Source of the DNA: Thinopyrum elongatum | Lineage: Eukaryota > Streptophyta > Magnoliopsida > Poales > Poaceae | Length of the DNA stretch: 64,000 nucleotides | Assembly (NCBI GenBank): GCA_011799875.1 | Contig: CM022302.1 | Coordinates: forward strand, 99,857,911 to 99,921,910 | Reading direction: 5' to 3' | Part shown: one piece after another, positions 1 to 11,800 of the stretch | How the letters are laid out: each line of letters starts with the position of its first letter | Numbering within the stretch: position 1 is the stretch's first letter | Program-made: the position numbers and the translations under genes | The notes under the pieces: generated by a model | Told to the model about the DNA's origin: nothing | The model's database searches: none | What the model saw: only the letters and a program-made list of their open reading frames with translations

Positions 1-3000
1 CTGCTAACACTTAGCGCATAGGAAACATCCGGTCTTGTACATAGCATGGCATACATAATAGAACCAACTGCCGAGGCATATGGAACATCATTCATTTGTA
101 CTCGCTCATCGAGAGTCCGAGGACTCTGATTCTTGCAAAGCACTGTGCCAGGTGACATGGGGAGTAGGCCTTTCTTGGAGTTCTCCATGTTGAACCTTTT
201 CAACACCTTGTCAATGTACGTGCTTTGGCTAAGCGCTATCAGGCGTTTTGATCTATCTCTATAGATTCTGATGCCCAATACATATGCCGCTTCGCCTAAG
301 TCTTTCATTGAAAACCTTTTCTTCAATGAGTCTTTTATTTCACTAAGAAAATTCACGTCATTTCCAATCAACAATATGTCATCCACATACAAGATTAGAA
401 ATGCTTTTGCGCTCCCACTAAACTTCTTGTAAACACAAGATTCTTCGTCATTCCTGATGAAGCCAAACTCTTTGACCACTTCATCAAAACGAATGTTCCA
501 GCTCCTTGATGCTTGCTTCAGACCATAAATGGCTTTCTGAAGTTTGCATACTTTTCCAGCATCCTCATGAATGACAAAACCTTCTGGCTGTATCATATAT
601 ACATCCTCTTTGAGGTTTCCATTTAGGAAAGCCGTTTTGACATCCATCTGCCATATTTCATAGTCGAAATAAGCAGCAATTGCTAGCAATATCCGAACAG
701 ACCTAAGCATAGCTACGGGCGAGAAAGTCTCGTCGTAGTCCACTCCTGGAACTTGCGTGAACCCTTTCGCGACAAGTCTAGCTTTGTGGATAGTAATGTT
801 ACCATCCGCGTCCGTCTTTCTTTTGAAAATCCATTTACAACCAATTGGCTTTACGCCTTCTGGAAGTTCTTCCAAGTTCCAAACTTGGTTTTCGTACATG
901 GATTCCATTTCGGATCTCATGGCCTTGTGCCATTCTTTTGAGCTGGGCCCCGCCATCGCTTCCTTGTAGTGCGCAGGTTCATCGTCTTCAAGAATGAAGA
1001 TTTCGTTATGAAACCACTCAGGTGGCTGGATAGCCCTTCCTGATCTGCGCGGTTCAGTTTCAACATTGTCTGAAGTCTCCGCATCATATGCGACAACTTC
1101 CGGCTCGGTTGTAGGGATAATTAGCGGAATTTCTTCCGGTTCCTTAGCCATATCAACAGTCACCGAAGATTCACTAATCTCATTAAGTTGCACTGTCCTC
1201 CCACTTAATTCTTTGGCGAGAAACTCTTTCTCGAGAAAGTGTCCAACTTTTGCGACAAACGTTTTGCCCTCGGACTGGTGGTAGAAGGAATACCCAATGG
1301 TGTTTCTGGGATAACCTACAAAGTAACATTTGTCTGCTCTGGGGTCGAGTTTGCTTGGTTGTAAACGTTTTACATAAGCTTCACAACCCCAAACCTTGAG
1401 ATGTGACACATTGGGTTTCTTCCCATACCATAATTCAAATGGCGTCGTCTCAACAGACTTAGACGGTGCTCTGTTTAATGTATAAGCGGCAGTTTCTAGT
1501 GCGTGACCCCAAAAAGATATCGGAAGATCCGTAAGAGACATCATCGACCTTACCATGTCCAACAAGGTTCGGTTACGTCGTTCCGATACTCCGTTTCTCT
1601 GTGGAGTTCCGGGAGGCGTAAGCTGTGAAACGATTCCACGGTCACTCAGATGTTGGCCAAACTCATGACTAAGATACTCGCCTCCGCGATCAGACCGCAG
1701 AAACTTAACCTTTTTGTCACGATGATTTTCTACCTCATTCTGAAATTCTTTGAACTTTTCAAAGGTTTCCGACTTATGCTTCATTAAGTAGATATAGCCA
1801 TACCGACTTAAATCATCAGTAAAAGTCACGAAGTAGAAATACCCACCCCGTGCGGCTGTGTTCATTGGACCACATACATCACTATGTATTATTTCCAATA
1901 ATTCACCCGCCCGTTCAGGATGACCCGTGAACGGCGTCTTGGTCATTTTCCCCATTAAGCAAGATTCACATGTGTCAAATGATTCAAAATCAAAAGACGG
2001 TAAAACTCCATCTTTATGGAGTCTTTGCATGCGTTTCTTTCCAATGTGGCCAAGCCGACAGTGCCACATGAAAGTGGTAGTGGTATCAGCCTTCTTAAGG
2101 CGTTTAGCATTCACGTTAAAGACATCATTTCCACATTCAAGATTTAGTATGAAAAGGCCCCCAACAATGGGTGCAAATCCATAAAACATATCCTTACAAT
2201 AAAGTGAACAACCATTGTTCTCAGACTTGTACGAATACCCATCATGTACTAAACATGATCCGGAGATAATGTTTCTACACAACAGTGGAACAAAATAACA
2301 GTTACTTAGTTCTAAGATAAATCCTGAAGGGAGACGTAGAGGCATAATGCCGACGGCTTGAGCGGCGATCCCAGCGCCGTTCCCGACCCGCATCACGACT
2401 TCATTCCTTTCCAGCTTGCGCACCTTCTGAAGCCCCTGTATCGAGTTGCAAATGTGAGCAACCGATCCGGTATCAAATACCCAAGACTTAGAATTTTCGC
2501 TAGCAAGCAAAACGTCAATGACATTAACTTGTATAACAATTATACCTTTTCCGGTTTTCCCGGACTTCTTATCTTCCAGATACTTCTTGCAGTTTCTCTT
2601 CCAGTGTCCTGTGCCCTTGCAGTAGAAGCACTCAGTTTCATTCTTGGCTCCGCCCTTAGAGTTGCTTTGGGATCCGGTCTTACCGGCGCCCTTGCCCTTC
2701 TTTGGCTTGCCTTTCTTCTTTTTGAAACTGGCGGTTTTATTCACAAGCAACACTTGCTTGCGATTTTTCCGCAATCCTCCTTCTGCAGTTTTCAGCATGG
2801 CGAGCACCTCTTCCGGTTCCTTCTCCATCCCACTCATGTTGTAGTTTAATACAAAATCGTCGTAAGACGGGGGGAGTGAAGAAAGCAACATGTCCATCGT
2901 ATGGCCAGGTGGAAGTGGAAATTCCAGGGTTTTAAGCCTTTCAGCATAGCCAATCATTTTGACCACGTGTTCGCCAACCGAACTACCCTCAGCCATCTTG

Positions 3001-3374
3001 CAATCCATCAAAGCCTTCATGATATCAAATCGTTCAGACTTTGCGGTTTCCTTGTACAGAGCATCCAATTCCCGGATCATATCACGGGGTTTATGGAATT
3101 CAAAACGTTTTTGAAGGTCTGTACTCATGCAAGCTAGCATGAGGCACTGCACTAAGTTGTGATCATCATCCTTAGTGACCCAGACATTTTGTTCATCTTC
3201 CGGGGCCTCTGCCGCCGGTTTAGCTGGAAGAGCATTTTCAAGCACATATAGTTTCTTAGCGCTCCTGAGGACAATCCTCAGGTTGCGGACCCAGTCCGCA
3301 TAGTTGTTTCCAGTCGTAGTTAACTTCTCTTTCTCTAACATCGGGCCTAAGTTGAACGCGGTGTTGCGAGCCAT
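1..3374 (-). CDS. Copia gag-pol polyprotein, N-terminal 1124 codons, open frame
   Basis: Translating the minus strand from the ATG at 3374-3372 gives a frame with no stop down to base 1. In order it shows a gag region opening MARNTAFNLGP; a CCHC zinc knuckle (CFYCKGTGHWKRNC, residues 249-262); the aspartic protease motif DTGS from residue 301; a pre-integrase segment (WHCRLGHIGKKRM); an integrase core with WG and NGVSERRNRT blocks; and a reverse transcriptase with KARLVAKGFTQ and the catalytic YVDD at residues 996-999. Gag packages the RNA. Pol cuts the polyprotein, copies the RNA and integrates the cDNA. This start is the first ATG after the long leader, and gag similarity begins immediately. 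No frameshift or stop is visible, unlike every other retroelement ORF in the window. RNase H is beyond the edge. Confidence 0.93.
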   Translation of the reverse strand, partial: MARNTAFNLGPMLEKEKLTTTGNNYADWVRNLRIVLRSAKKLYVLENALPAKPAAEAPEDEQNVWVTKDDDHNLVQCLMLACMSTDLQKRFEFHKPRDMIRELDALYKETAKSERFDIMKALMDCKMAEGSSVGEHVVKMIGYAERLKTLEFPLPPGHTMDMLLSSLPPSYDDFVLNYNMSGMEKEPEEVLAMLKTAEGGLRKNRKQVLLVNKTASFKKKKGKPKKGKGAGKTGSQSNSKGGAKNETECFYCKGTGHWKRNCKKYLEDKKSGKTGKGIIVIQVNVIDVLLASENSKSWVFDTGSVAHICNSIQGLQKVRKLERNEVVMRVGNGAGIAAQAVGIMPLRLPSGFILELSNCYFVPLLCRNIISGSCLVHDGYSYKSENNGCSLYCKDMFYGFAPIVGGLFILNLECGNDVFNVNAKRLKKADTTTTFMWHCRLGHIGKKRMQRLHKDGVLPSFDFESFDTCESCLMGKMTKTPFTGHPERAGELLEIIHSDVCGPMNTAARGGYFYFVTFTDDLSRYGYIYLMKHKSETFEKFKEFQNEVENHRDKKVKFLRSDRGGEYLSHEFGQHLSDRGIVSQLTPPGTPQRNGVSERRNRTLLDMVRSMMSLTDLPISFWGHALETAAYTLNRAPSKSVETTPFELWYGKKPNVSHLKVWGCEAYVKRLQPSKLDPRADKCYFVGYPRNTIGYSFYHQSEGKTFVAKVGHFLEKEFLAKELSGRTVQLNEISESSVTVDMAKEPEEIPLIIPTTEPEVVAYDAETSDNVETEPRRSGRAIQPPEWFHNEIFILEDDEPAHYKEAMAGPSSKEWHKAMRSEMESMYENQVWNLEELPEGVKPIGCKWIFKRKTDADGNITIHKARLVAKGFTQVPGVDYDETFSPVAMLRSVRILLAIAAYFDYEIWQMDVKTAFLNGNLKEDVYMIQPEGFVIHEDAGKVCKLQKAIYGLKQASRSWNIRFDEVVKEFGFIRNDEESCVYKKFSGSAKAFLILYVDDILLIGNDVNFLSEIKDSLKKRFSMKDLGEAAYVLGIRIYRDRSKRLIALSQSTYIDKVLKRFNMENSKKGLLPMSPGTVLCKNQSPRTLDERVQMNDVPYASAVGSIMYAMLCTRPDVSYALSVS

Positions 3375-4742
3375 TTGATCTACAACGGAAAACACAAGTT
3401 TCACTTAGACTTTGTTTATAATGAAATTTGCACTAGTGAATAAACCGTTTTATTCTAAAATGCGCTCCCACTCAAATCAATATCTCTCAAAATTGATTAT
3501 GAGTGATACAAGACCCGCATATCCATTCAACGCCATTGAACGAGATGAACACTGATGGCGCGAACTTCAACCGGTAGGCAAACTTGCCGATCACATCTCT
3601 ATGTGACTCTTGTTCATCTTTCGATGGGCGTGTTCCGAGCTCAAGGAGATCCTTCCAGAACGTCAAGACAACCAAGTGATCTTGCTGTGAGGTCTCAACT
3701 CACCCGCCTCACACATCCCTAATCGTTCGTACCCAGGGAGATCCTGTGATACCCCGAAAAGTTAGGTGCCGTGACGGTGCTACACTTGGGAGAACACTAA
3801 CTACTTGATATTTTAAGTGAGAGATCACCCTAATAAAAAGCGACTACCGCGCAATCAAGAAGGGTGCATCAAGAGGGATAAACATCTCAGGCAATTCAAA
3901 ATAGCATGATATGGTATAGCCCCTTCTGACGGAGAAGTCTTTCATTTCTTCGTCTTCGGCATTCGCGTCGATGTTCACCTTCGCGAAGATTGCCACCACC
4001 TTGTCGATGCACCAGATAATATTGCTATCTCCATAGCAAGATAAAATAAATGCATTACTTAAGGTTGACACGCAGGTCATTAAAGTGCAATCATATGGCT
4101 CCAGCCATCATGCCGAATCATGACACGCAGGTCATGTTAATTACATCATATAGTCATCTCATACATAATCAAATTGAATATGAGCATTGCTATACCACAT
4201 AACATGCAAACCATCCTGCAAAACCAAGTTAGACGCCTCTAATCGGTTTATGCAAAATTTTATTTTACGTGGCTTCTAAGGTTTTTACTCAAACCGCAGC
4301 TACCAACGTTTTATCATCAAGTATGATTATTCAAGTTGCTAGATTAACATCTCGGGGTGTATGAAACACGAGATAATTAAATCTCGAGCCCCATACTAAA
4401 CTTCGTCATACGCATGACCCCCGTGCAGATCATATCTGCAATGCCCTTTCATTTGCGAATTTCATCTTTCTTTTGACTATGGCAGAACCCAAAGAACTGA
4501 TAGCACTTCCATGATCAATCAGGATCACGGATTGCCAGAACTTTGTCAAATTCCACCATGCTGTCTCGAGATTGAGCAAACGCAAATTCTAGGGAAGCAA
4601 CAAGAACGTCGGATCACAGATTTCATCTGTCACACGCATAAATAATTTTCAGCAATAGATCTCATCTACTACCTAATTATATTATGCAATACCCATACAT
4701 CTCCATGTATTCTAGATCGTAACCTGCATCTACGCATAGCAC
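3375..4742 (-). other. Untranslated leader of the copia element
   Basis: This lies between the primer-binding site and the gag start. It has no long frame; the two short open stretches (3487-3675 and 3844-4080, minus) have no recognisable domain. A 1.3-1.4-kb leader is within the range of BARE-like copia elements, where packaging and dimerisation signals are placed. I cannot point to such signals here. Confidence 0.6.
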
Positions 4743-4756
4743 GGTTCTTGATGCCA
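4743..4756 (-). promoter_or_regulatory. Primer-binding site of the copia element
   Basis: One base inside the LTR edge the minus strand reads TGGCATCAAGAACC. This resembles the initiator-Met tRNA site TGGTATCAGAGCC used by most plant copia elements, with a few mismatches. Its position directly next to the LTR end fixes which LTR is the 5' one. Confidence 0.65.
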
Positions 4757-4757
4757 C

Positions 4758-6875
4758 TGTAGGGGAACGCGACAGAAAACGAAAATTTTCGGTATAGCGA
4801 GCACGCCCAGGACCACTATGGAGACTGCATACAAGGTTTGATCTGATCCGTACCGACTCGAAGCGCAGCGGAAGAAGAGTCGGTGGAGATCGTTGGTGCA
4901 GATCCCCGCAGCTAGGATTTACAACCTCCCAACCGCGAGGATGTACTCCCTCGTCGGACAGCCCTTCGGGAGGCGGTCGGACAGTCCCCCGGACGATGTC
5001 GCGGACAGCCCTTCGGGAGGACCCTCGAAACCCGAACGGAGACTCGGACAGCCCTTCGGGAGGACACTCGAACAGCCCCTCGGGCAAAAGACCGAAACTA
5101 CGACCTCTCTACGGGGTTGCACACATACGGTGTCAGCTATCCGGCAGGGCTTCGCCGTCCAGAACTAGTTCCTGCCGGAACCCAGACAGCCTTTCGGCTC
5201 TACGAAACTCTTTTCGTGGGAGGGAGAGAAGAAGCCAGATAATGCATGGCATGTGTATGAGAGCAAGGGATGAAGAGATGGCAGCCCCCATCTCCTCTAT
5301 TTATAGGAAAGCCAAGGGGTAGGGCTCCTCCACTAATTACCAAAAACCCATGCATTAGGTCACACCTCATGGGCATAAGGGTAAACTTGGGATGCCATGT
5401 GGAGCTCCAAGGAGCTCCCCTTACCTTGGTCGGCCACCCCTAGGGGGGCCCCCCATGAGGGGCTCTCATGGCCCCCCAAGCCCTTCTAGAAGCCTTTAGC
5501 AAAAGCCCTAAAAGGTGGCTTCCAAAAAATTATCCAAAAAGCACTTTCACTATTCACGACGACATTTTTCAGCGTCCGTTCGAACTGAAAATATTTATGT
5601 GGGCTTAGAACAATTCCAGTACCCACTAAAATAATTTTCAACGCGTTCTGGAACAATTCCAGATTAGTGATTTTCATCTGCGAAAAGCATCTGAAGCGGT
5701 TCCGGCAGCTCCGAAACATTTCCGGTTTTTCTTCCAGAAAATTCCCAGAAGTTTCCAGAATGATTCTGGCACCCTCCAAGAATTATCAGGCATGTGCCGA
5801 AAACAATTTGACTTTATGGTATCCTCTGAAACAACTTTTCAGTTTCACCGGAACTCATCCGGTGACCTCTTTGCGGAACCTTTCCGCTGTCCGAAACTTT
5901 TTCGGTGTCCGAAACTTTTTCGGCGATTTTCTCTCAGACTCCCTGTCTAGTATTCAGCAGATAGATGACCCTTAAGCGTGTGACCCTATAGGTTCGGTGA
6001 AGTATAGACATGACCTGGAACCCCTTCCGATCAATGATCAACATCGGAGCCGTGGACACCCATATTGACCCCTATACCCACACGAATGAATATTCGAGTG
6101 AACCTCCAGTTGCCGTGTGCTATTCCTGTTGCTTCGCGATATGTCACAAACACCCGAGGTGAGATTTATTGCATTCCTATGGATCAACAATTTGTCCATC
6201 ATGCAAGTTACCTCGTTACCGGTTTTGTTCTCTTTTCTCGTTTCCGTGTTCCGGCATCCTAGTGATCAAATCACAAGTTGTCTGGCCAGACGATGATGGA
6301 TACCGTTTCACCGAGAGGGCCCGAGTATATCTCTCCATCGTCGGAGGAGCAAATCCCAATCTTGAGCTATCTCGTTACATGCCATACCTTTCCGTGAACC
6401 CTTAAGCCGCCGTAATAGCCACCCAGTTACGGATGACGTTTAACAAACCCCAAAGTTCATGAAGCAAGCACGAAGGAACTCGATACTCTCATGGTCTAAG
6501 GAATTATGCAAACATTAACTATCTCTGTGTTATTAACCATTAACTTGTGACGAATGTATCTCATAGCATAACATCATATTGGGTCGATTCAACACAAGTG
6601 TTCTATCAACATCGTGCCCTCAAAATTGCTGGCATAGCCATGCCCATGATCAGGAAAACAGGATCATCATGCAATACTTGAGCCAGTCTTAGAGGCAAGA
6701 CTAGGAATACATTTTACCGTTTATTATACCACACGTGCACATGAGTTTCCCTCCAAGCCTCGTTTTATTTGCAGACTCGAGAATCATTGCAGTTATAGCA
6801 TGGAACATAAACTTTCATTACAAACCAGGAGATACAAAATAACTGTGTTACTGCCTCTAGGGCATATCTCCTACA
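4758..6875 (-). repeat. 5' LTR of the copia element (2118 bp)
   Basis: On the minus strand it begins TGTAGGAGATATGCCC and ends CCCCTACA, giving TG...CA ends. A second copy of the same LTR family stands alone at 45644-47817; matching ends, TATA region and interior confirm both borders. Downstream of the TATA box lies a cluster of short repeats (ggacagcccttcgggagg and variants, 4956-5090), also present in the solo copy at 45849-46025. Confidence 0.92.
5298..5305 (-). promoter_or_regulatory. LTR TATA box
   Basis: The minus strand reads TATAAATA, followed by GAGGAG. The same box is conserved in the solo LTR at 46238-46245. It is the likely pol II promoter for the genomic RNA. Confidence 0.6.
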
Positions 6876-8233
6876 AGAACCACAAACCGGGACTAATCCA
6901 CACAAAACGGCCGGGACCGTAGAGCACGAATCAGGGGGAACCAGAGGCTCCTTCTCGCGAATCCGAAGGAACTCACAAGAGCAAAGGTAGCAAGAATCTC
7001 TCAGATCTCTCTAGCAGTCTTGCTGCATATGCTTGTAATTGAATGGTTTGACAAAAGGTTCTCAAGAGGATGGGGGAGATGGGGTTTTATAGCAGGGACA
7101 ACCCCCCTTAGCTAGGTGTGAAAATGGTTTCAAAAGTAAGCAGGTTTGTATGGCTTCCTTGGGGGAATAATCAGTTAACTTTGGGAGATGTTGGAGAGCT
7201 CCTCGGAAATTCGCGAAGCCTTGGCAGCTTGGACACCTTCCACGATAATGACTAGAGCTTTTGACTCACAACTCCAAATGATGTGAGGTTTTTTGCATTG
7301 AAAAGATAATTTGATGTAGTTTCTGTTGATGTACCCCTATGGCCCCGTCTCTCCACCACATGGGTGTGACACAAAGAAACATTAGAGGTAAAACTAACAG
7401 CATCAGCTTCACTTGAAACTTGTTTTCTCCAAACATGTTCCTCCAAACCGGTTGCTTCAAGAGCTCATAGGTTGTTTGATTTCTTCCATGTGATACCTAA
7501 GTTCAACCAACAATAATGGGGATGAAAGCATAGTTGTGTCATCAAGGTTACAAGGTAAACTTAAGTTAGCGTTCACCTGATCACTTATTAGTTTGGTGCG
7601 ACTTCTTGTGATTGGACCTATAATTGTTGGAGACTTGTCGATGGTTGTGGGGTCCTCATCACTAGGTAAGGCTATGGCTGCATTGGGTCGATGTAGTTTC
7701 AGACGGTGGTTCCAACAGAATATTCATAGGTGGAGGGTGAGGCAATAGCATGGTAGTGCCCCATAGTTCATGCCCTCAGTAAACTGCACTTGGTCAGTGG
7801 TCCATTATTGCGGGAGACCACCATGGTCTTCTACGGTCTGGGCGTTTGCTCATTTTAATGGACCGGGTTCTTATTTCCTGGACCTTTGTCATCCTATGGA
7901 ACGTAAGGCCTTGAATCTGATGCCCCTGATGATAGATTTCTCTATTAGTTGCACACGATGCTCGCTGTGATGGATTAGAACCTACTCGTACCTTGCAGTG
8001 GACAATTACCACCATGATTAGGCACCTACGCTTAATACATGGCTACATTCGCAAAGCAGGACTGCAGGAGATGCGCACACACAATGGATCGGCCAAACAG
8101 TTGTAGAAACATAGTTCTATAATTATGGTTCTCCACTCCATCTGAGTCAACATCTATTTTGCAATCGGGGGAGACCACACATGAAAACGTGAGCAGCATC
8201 CAGCAGCCCATCACGCTGTCTTCGACCACTAAA
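6876..8233. other. Unassigned intergenic stretch, possible old LTR remnant
   Basis: No convincing gene. The part near 6900-7260 looks like a decayed LTR read on the minus strand: a TATAAAA box at 7085-7091 (minus) follows a run of GGGGGAGATGGGG-like sequence, and short gggacta motifs occur near the left end. From about 7260 to 8233 I recognise nothing. Confidence 0.35.
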
Positions 8234-8248
8234 TCACAGTGGTATTTA
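8234..8248. repeat. Left target-site duplication of the plus-strand LINE
   Basis: tcacagtggtattta here matches tcatagtggtgttta at 19046-19060 at 13 of 15 positions; both differences are transitions. A long imperfect TSD directly after the poly-A tail is what target-primed reverse transcription leaves, so it sets the LINE 5' end at about 8249. Confidence 0.65.
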
Positions 8249-8839
8249 GGTGCTAGAGGGGTAACGCTCTGGCGACAGCCATGGCGACCCATTGACTGAG
8301 GTTGACCGACGGGGCGGCGCCGGCGGGGGGCCGGGAGCGGAGTCTGAAGGCGAGTATGGAGATCGAAGGAGTGGGTGGCCTCTCTAGTGAGGAGTGGATC
8401 ACCTTCAAACGGCGGGGAATAGATATCCTGCATCGGGCGAGAGATCCGAAAGGCTGTCTGCAGCGGATGCGGAGCAAAGTTGATGCCTTCTTCAAATTGA
8501 ATCCGGTAAGTGCTGAATCAATGGGAGGAAGTGGCCTGAATTACTCCCACGGAGTTGGGGCAAAGGTCAAGGCCAAGTATCTGTCCAGGAAATCCCAAAT
8601 CACGGTGAGTTATGGTGGGAGGGAAGGAGCAGTTTCTCGTAGATTAATTTCCATTTCTACCTCGGATGTGGATGGGGATTCTATGGGGGTAAATTGCAGC
8701 TATTATGGCGTTGATTTGAGGGCGCAATTTGAGGAGGATGGGGTGTATTTGAAGGGAGGAAATCAAGCATCTCAGCATAAGGCTTGTTCTTCCTCTCCTC
8801 CTACACCTCTCTGTTTTTTTGTGTGAGATACAGGAAGTG

Positions 8840-11800
8840 ATGGCAAACCGGAGCGAGGCCAAGATGGAATTGGACGAGGGCGCCGCGAGATCGGGGGCCA
8901 AGGAGGACGCTGCCGCTGCGACCACGGCTGTGGCCCTGGTTGGTAGCTCTCTTGGCGTTGTGGTCGCCAATGGTGCGGCTCCGTCCACTCAGGCGCCAAG
9001 TGGAGGGATGAGCAGGGAGGTGCAGGTGCCCCCGGCGCTGGACAAGGGGAAGACCACGGTGGGAGGCCCAACGGGGTTGGCGCTCACCGTCTCTCCAAAA
9101 GCTTCGCTTGGCTTCGCAGCTGCGGCGGCGCCTCCCCAACTCTACAGGAATGGGAAGAACAAGGCGGCTTCGAGCTCGCGAGCGTTCGACAAGCCGATCG
9201 TCATCAACCTTGAGGCGTCTATGCGGGCAGTGGCGGGGAAGCTGGTGGTAGGCCGGGTGCTCTCGCCGTACCCGGTCGAACCCAAGTTGGTCGTCAACGA
9301 GCTCAGAGGGCCATGGCGTTTGAGGGGCGATGCCGTGGCACAACGCGTCACCAACGAGGACCGTCGCTTCGTCATCACCTTCAAGGAGGAGGGGGATTGA
9401 CATCATGTTCTGCAAGCTGGACCATGGCACTTCAGAGATGACACCGTGGTTCTAGCGGCATTCGACGGGAAGGGCGACCCAGCAGACGTACACCTCGACT
9501 CCATCACCATTTGGGCTCAAATTCGGGGCCTACCAGTGCCGATCAAGACTCTGGAGATGGGCTACCTGCTGGGTGACAAACTCGGCAAGGTCGTGGCGGT
9601 GGTGCAGAAGAATAAGATGATCGTCGACGAGCACCTTCGTGTTCGGGTCAAGCATCGCCTGGACGAGCCCCTGAGGAAGTTCATCGACACCATTGAGACA
9701 ACTCCAGATGGCAAAACAACTGAGATCCTCTTTGATGTTAAGTATGAAAAACTTCCTAATTTTTGTCTCTGTTGTGGCATACTGGGACACACTACGGCGA
9801 CCTTCTGCAGCATTCCAAAAGAACTCCGGCAGCCTGTGTACTCCACCGACATCAAGGCGCCGGCATTCTGGAAGAGTCCACTGGCGGCGGCCGGGCCAGG
9901 GCGTCGCCATAACCTTTATGTTGTGCGCTCAGGCTCCATGGAGCTACAGGAGAACGAGCTCCGGGGCTTGGTAAAGCTCCCGAAAAAGGTCGTCACCGTC
10001 GTCTTTACAGTGGTCCAAAAGCTGTCGGTGGCGGCTACGTCTCAGGGTGGACACGGTCCGGTTCCGGTCCGAGCCGTCGTTTGGACCGGCCGTCGGCGGA
10101 CCGGACCGAGCAGGCGAGCGGTCCTGTTTTCGGGGACCGGACCGGCGCTGACGAAGCCCGAGCCAGACCGATTGGACCGGCCAAGAACCACCGGCATCGA
10201 TGTGTGCGGGTGCAGCGGCGAGGTGGGCTACGTGCACGACTGGTGTGACGAAGTGGACGACGTGCGCGAGAAATTAGCTAATAACTGAAACTTCGGTGAA
10301 ACCAACAAACTGAATTTTCTGAACCTGATGAAACTGAACCAACGTAGCTCTCTCTCTCTCGGTAACTACCAGTCCTAGTCTCTAGTGCATGATCGCACGA
10401 GCTTATCTAGATGAGTTTGTTACGGAGGTTGTTAGCGTAGTGGCCGCACCTGCATGCTCCTTTTCTCTGTACATTTGTAACACTCGACAGATACATGAAC
10501 ATACGAGTTGTTTCTCTCCTATTGCTCCTTCTGACACTGACGACACTGACGAAACTGAAGTGCGTGAGAAATCCCGACGAGCACAGAGGGACTCCTCGAA
10601 CAACAGCGGTGGCTTCACCTTTAGAGCGTTCGGATCGTGTGCCCAGTTATTCCTCGTCGTGCCGGCGAGGCGTTTGCCTACCTGGGGCAGCTGGTGGCCG
10701 GTGTACGTGCTGTCGCCATGGCAGGAATTGGTGCCAGGTTTGGGGTCGATCCATGGTCAAGAACTTCAGATCGGCGCCAGTGCACGCACGGCAGTGATGG
10801 CGAGTGGCGCCAAGAGGCTATGGCGCACTGGGAGGTGAGGAAGGAATGAGAAGGGATGCTCGGGGACATGATAGTTCACACAGGGAATGCCGGTGGCCAT
10901 GACGACGAGGCACGGCGGCGGCGGTGACTACGTTTTCTCGGTCCGACCGAGCGGCTCGGTTGAAGACCGGACCGGACCGACATTTTCTCAGGCCGAAAAT
11001 TGCAGCCCGGACCGACCAGTTTCCCTACCGGTCTTGGACCGTACGGTCCGGTCCTTAACGGGCCACGAGCGGGCCGAAAAGCTTGCTCGTGCCGTCCACC
11101 CTGAGCTACGTCCCCGGCGATCGCCATGGCTGGTGGGGAGCCCTCGGCCCACGGCTGTCAGGTGGACGGCCTTGAGCTGGGGTTAGGGGCCGCCCAGGAG
11201 GGGGGGCTCACGATGGCAGACCCGTGCGCCAAGCACAGCCAGGACGTCGACGGTAGTGGCCAGGTTCGGCCAAGCTTGTCGGCTGGCCAGCTGGCGGCTG
11301 CTGCTGGGGTGCAGCCGGTCGTGGCTGCTGCTGCTGCTCTGAAGAGGGCGACCAGCGCTGAGGATGGGCAATCTCAGGCCCATGTCGCTACTGCTGGACA
11401 CTCTGAAGACCCGGCTGCTGCTTACGGCAGCATGCCCGGGACTGTTGCTGCTGCTCCGCGTCTCCTGCCTGAACCTCTCTTGGAGGGAACAAGTGCTCAA
11501 CCTGGAGAAGGTGCTCGGTTGGGTTCCAAGGTGGACATGGGCGCTGGGGATGCCAATCATAGCCTGGCTAACCCACGAGGCTCGGCGAACTTGGCACGAT
11601 GGAAAAGGCTTCACCGAGAGGTGGAAAAGGCTTCACCGAGAGGAGCAGGAGGAACGCTCCGTCGTTTAGGCGGCGTGTGTGAAACACGTCCAGTTTGGAG
11701 TCCCAGTCCCTCCTAACAGTGGCAGCGACCTCCCTAGTCGTAAAGCCACTTTTGCTGATATTCTGTAGAGCTAGACGGGAAACAAAAGAAGATGCTCGGA

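Larger units (their letters stand above)
1..6875 (-). mobile_element. Ty1/copia LTR retrotransposon, 5' part (runs off window)
   Basis: The element reads right to left: 5' LTR (4758-6875), primer-binding site, a 1.37-kb untranslated leader, then an uninterrupted gag-pol frame that is still open at base 1. The RNase H domain, polypurine tract and 3' LTR lie outside the window. The domain order protease, integrase, reverse transcriptase places it in Ty1/copia. The long LTR, the initiator-Met-like PBS and the LTR start (TGTAGGAGATATGCCC on the minus strand) recall the BARE/Angela-like copia groups of Triticeae; that placement is from memory. Because the other LTR is missing, neither the TSD (agaac would be the right-hand copy, 6876-6880) nor the insertion age can be checked here. 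Confidence 0.93.

Noticed and set aside
8801..9430. Open reading frame of about 209 codons on the minus strand
   Set aside because: It lies opposite LINE ORF1, whose plus-strand translation has a recognisable DUF4283-type and zinc-knuckle sequence. High GC makes the opposite strand open by chance.
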